Position numbers and translations under genes: made by a program
The notes under the pieces: generated by a model
Database searches by the model: none
What the model was told of the DNA's origin: nothing
What the model saw: only the letters and a program-made list of their open reading frames with translations
Shown here: positions 62,023-64,000 of the stretch, in pieces
Layout of the letters: the number at the start of each line of letters is the position of its first letter
How positions within the stretch are numbered: position 1 is the stretch's first letter
Origin: CAVREM01 sp963728825
GTDB lineage: Bacteria > Acidobacteriota > Vicinamibacteria > Vicinamibacterales > CAVVIG01
Assembly (NCBI GenBank): GCA_963728825.1
Contig: CAVSLA010000004.1
Coordinates: forward strand, 1,178,001-1,242,000
Length of the DNA: 64,000 nt
Direction: 5' to 3'

Positions 62023-62964
62023 TCACGTCCGGGCCCGGACCGCCGTCGAGGAGCCCGACGCGACACCGCCGTTGACTTCGGCGGCGAACCGGTACGACAG
62101 CATCTTGTAGATCAGCTTCGCGCACAGGAAGTTCGGTGCGACGTTCCCGCCCATCGGCGACAGCTCCACCAGATCGAAGCCGACGACCTGCCTCTTGTCG
62201 ACGACCCGTCGGAGCAGCGCCAGCGCCTCGTACCACGACAGGCCGCCTGGTTCCGGCGTCCCGGTCGCCGGCATGATGGCCGGGTCGAGGCCGTCCACGT
62301 CGATCGTGATGTACACCTTGTCGCTCAGCGTCTCGACGACGCGATCGATCCACTCGGGATCCTTTCGCATGTTGAAGTCGTAGAACACCTTGGTGCGCAG
62401 AGTCGGGATGGCGGCAGCTTCTTCCGGCGACAGACTGCGGATGCCGACCTGCGTGGTCGGCGCGTATTCGAGGACGCGGCGCATCGCGCACGCGTGGTTG
62501 TGCGGCGTGCCCATGAAGCTGTCGCGCAGGTCGGCGTGGGCGTCGATCTGCAGCACCGACAGACCGGGATGTTTCGCGGCGACGGCGGCGACGATGGGTG
62601 GCGTGATCGAGTGTTCGCCGCCGATCACGATCGGAAACTTGCCGCGGCCGACGATTTCCGCGGCGACCCGCCTGATTTCGGCGACCACCTCGTCGATCGT
62701 TCCGAACGGGAACTCCATTTCCGGCAGGGTGAAGATGCCGATGCTGTGCACGTCGGTGCCGGTCTCCTCGTCCCACAATTCCATGTGCGACGAAGCGACC
62801 AGGATCTCGTGCGGTCCGTTGCGGGTGCCCGCGACGTACGACGTCGTGCGATCGAGCGGGACCGGCAGAATGACGACCCGCGCCCGTTCGAAATCAGTGG
62901 TGGTGGGAGTGGTGCCGCCGAACTCGCCGAGCGCGAGCCGGTCATACTCAAACGGCAGGTTCAT
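62023..62964 (-). CDS. speB: Agmatinase
   Basis: 313 residues. A ureohydrolase that cleaves agmatine to putrescine and urea. Binuclear manganese motifs are complete: GGEHSITPP, DAHADLRDSFMG with following His, and ITIDVDGLDPAIMPATGTPEPGG. The start overlaps the end of the upstream deoxyhypusine-synthase-like gene by 17 nt, so they are co-transcribed. The pairing suggests a polyamine pathway using arginine-derived agmatine. Agmatinase is the best fit, although other ureohydrolases share the motifs. Confidence 0.9.
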   Translation of the reverse strand: MNLPFEYDRLALGEFGGTTPTTTDFERARVVILPVPLDRTTSYVAGTRNGPHEILVASSHMELWDEETGTDVHSIGIFTLPEMEFPFGTIDEVVAEIRRVAAEIVGRGKFPIVIGGEHSITPPIVAAVAAKHPGLSVLQIDAHADLRDSFMGTPHNHACAMRRVLEYAPTTQVGIRSLSPEEAAAIPTLRTKVFYDFNMRKDPEWIDRVVETLSDKVYITIDVDGLDPAIMPATGTPEPGGLSWYEALALLRRVVDKRQVVGFDLVELSPMGGNVAPNFLCAKLIYKMLSYRFAAEVNGGVASGSSTAVRART

Positions 62965-64000
62965 TCACTTCCTCGAAATGATCGTGCCCGACCCGATGGC
63001 CATCGATGGTCATGACACGCGACGCCAGAGTGAAGACCGGCTTCCTGCGCCGCGCCAGCAGCGGCGGCGCGGTGGTCGCCAGCGCTGACGCCAGAATCGG
63101 CAGCGCGATCGTGGCGTCGGCCTGCACGCTCACCTTCGCGGAATCGGTCGAGAGTTTCCCCCAGCTCTGCGCCTCCTCGAGGCTCGAGCCCGAGGCGCCG
63201 CCGAAATGCGGCACGTCGGTGACGATCTGCAGGGCGTAGCGATGGCCGCCGACCTCCGAGCTGTAGAACTCGGCCTGAACGCTCGCCTGATTGATGAAGT
63301 TCTTCGGCGTCCCGCCACCGAGCACCACCGATGCCGTCCGCGGCCGGCGAATCACCATGTTCGCCGACTCGATGATGTCGCCGATGATGTCGATGTGTCC
63401 GAAGCGCGGGTCTTTCTGCCGGGCCTGCGACAGGCCCATGCCGATCGACGAGTCGGCAATCGCCGGGCAGAAAATTGGCACGTTGGCCCGGTAGGCGGCG
63501 GTCAGGATGCCGTCTTGCCCGGTCGTCTTCCAGAGATGGCCGCCCAGCTGGTAGAGGAACTCGCGGGTCGTGTAGGCCCGCGCCTCGAGCGTCGTCGTGA
63601 AGTCGGCAATCCAGTTGTCGTTGCCGATGAACTCTTCCTCGCTCGCATAGGTGTCGTAGACCCGGTCGATCCGCTCGTCGGCGAGGGCGGCGTCGTCTGC
63701 GTGAGCGGAGCCGACGTAGTGCCGCTGGCCCCGCGTCTCGTGAAGGTCGTGGTAGAGGTTGGCGCCGGTCGACACCAGACAGTCGACGTAGCGCTCGGTG
63801 ATCAGATGCGCCACGATCAGGCGCAGTCCGCCGGCGCTCAGCGCGCCCGCCATGCCGAGAAAAATCGTGACGTCGTCCTCCAGCATCTTCTGCCAGACGC
63901 GATGGGCGGTGGCGAGGTTGCGCCCCTGAAACGAAATCCGCTCCATTCGCACGATCAGCTCGTCCGCCGTCAAGCCGGGTTCGACGGTGAAGGGCTCAAT
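62948..64000 (-). CDS. Deoxyhypusine-synthase-like protein (partial, 5' end outside window)
   Basis: 350 residues are visible; the frame stays open to the right edge (IEPFTVEPGLTADELI), so the start lies beyond it. Family motifs: FLGMAGALSAGGLRLIVAHL, CLVSTGANLYHDLHE, PIFCPAIADSSIGMGL, VVLGGGTPKNF, and the active Lys in EEAQSWGKL. In archaea and eukaryotes the enzyme modifies initiation factor 5A; bacteria lack that target, and their homologues are thought to transfer the aminobutyl group to other amines, for example making homospermidine. Its overlap with agmatinase supports polyamine metabolism. Confidence 0.85.
   Translation of the reverse strand: MEPFTVEPGLTADELIVRMERISFQGRNLATAHRVWQKMLEDDVTIFLGMAGALSAGGLRLIVAHLITERYVDCLVSTGANLYHDLHETRGQRHYVGSAHADDAALADERIDRVYDTYASEEEFIGNDNWIADFTTTLEARAYTTREFLYQLGGHLWKTTGQDGILTAAYRANVPIFCPAIADSSIGMGLSQARQKDPRFGHIDIIGDIIESANMVIRRPRTASVVLGGGTPKNFINQASVQAEFYSSEVGGHRYALQIVTDVPHFGGASGSSLEEAQSWGKLSTDSAKVSVQADATIALPILASALATTAPPLLARRRKPVFTLASRVMTIDGHRVGHDHFEEVNEPAV

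Overview
The window is a high-GC (roughly two-thirds G+C), densely coded bacterial chromosome segment. Gene style points to Acidobacteriota, most likely class Vicinamibacteria: a MacB/FtsX permease with an ADOP-like N-terminus, a DUF6351 and a DUF885 protein, many secreted proteins of unknown function, NtrC-type regulators, and low-complexity or palindromic repeat tracts between genes. The taxonomic call is inference; there is no rRNA in the window.

Layout. 1-8 kb: end of a cation/proton antiporter, a secreted metallo-beta-lactamase-fold protein, two small secreted/HD-type genes, an IS1202/ISNCY-type insertion sequence (about 3400-4984) with a 17-bp flanking duplication, an outer-membrane barrel gene, a DUF6351 hydrolase and a small membrane protein. 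8-17.4 kb, minus strand: a probable operon of membrane-fusion adaptor, ABC ATPase, FtsX/MacB permease, a second ABC ATPase, a sigma-54-type response regulator, its histidine kinase, a DedA-like protein and a receiver protein. 17.6-23 kb: a second signalling block with an HD-GYP response regulator, a sigma-54 activator, a hybrid kinase and a receiver protein. Two well-matched sigma-54 promoters lie here, each with paired inverted repeats upstream. 23-28.3 kb: two radical SAM enzymes (MoaA and AmrS-like), a secreted protein, an MFS transporter, SurE and tRNA-Pro(CGG).

28.3-40 kb: an accessory-looking stretch with an SdpI-like protein, hydrolases, an LDH/MDH-family enzyme, a decayed membrane gene, a DUF885 peptidase, an NnrU/MddA-like methyltransferase, a hydrolase-LuxR fusion, GNAT, YCII and patatin proteins. 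40-44.3 kb: an NfeD, slipin and antiporter operon. 44.4-54 kb: envelope genes, namely a gluzincin/propeller/barrel fusion, a barrel with a Thr-rich linker, a tiny YHS protein, a cupredoxin lipoprotein and TamB. 54-64 kb: receiver protein, acylphosphatase, adenine phosphoribosyltransferase fused to a membrane module, tRNA-Arg(CCT), a HEAT-like protein with an HD-GYP protein, a second metallo-beta-lactamase-fold protein, a lipoprotein, a TPR protein, agmatinase and a deoxyhypusine-synthase-like protein cut by the window end.

The most interesting features not explained by ordinary genes are: (1) a family of short hairpins introduced by GTAGG, with compensatory stem changes, found at gene 3' ends; (2) several families of complementary low-complexity tracts between genes that sometimes supply the stop codon; (3) the sigma-54 circuit with near-identical operator-to-promoter spacing; (4) an apt fusion explicable by one TGA-to-CGA change; (5) the IS with doubled end repeats inserted between two tandem genes.
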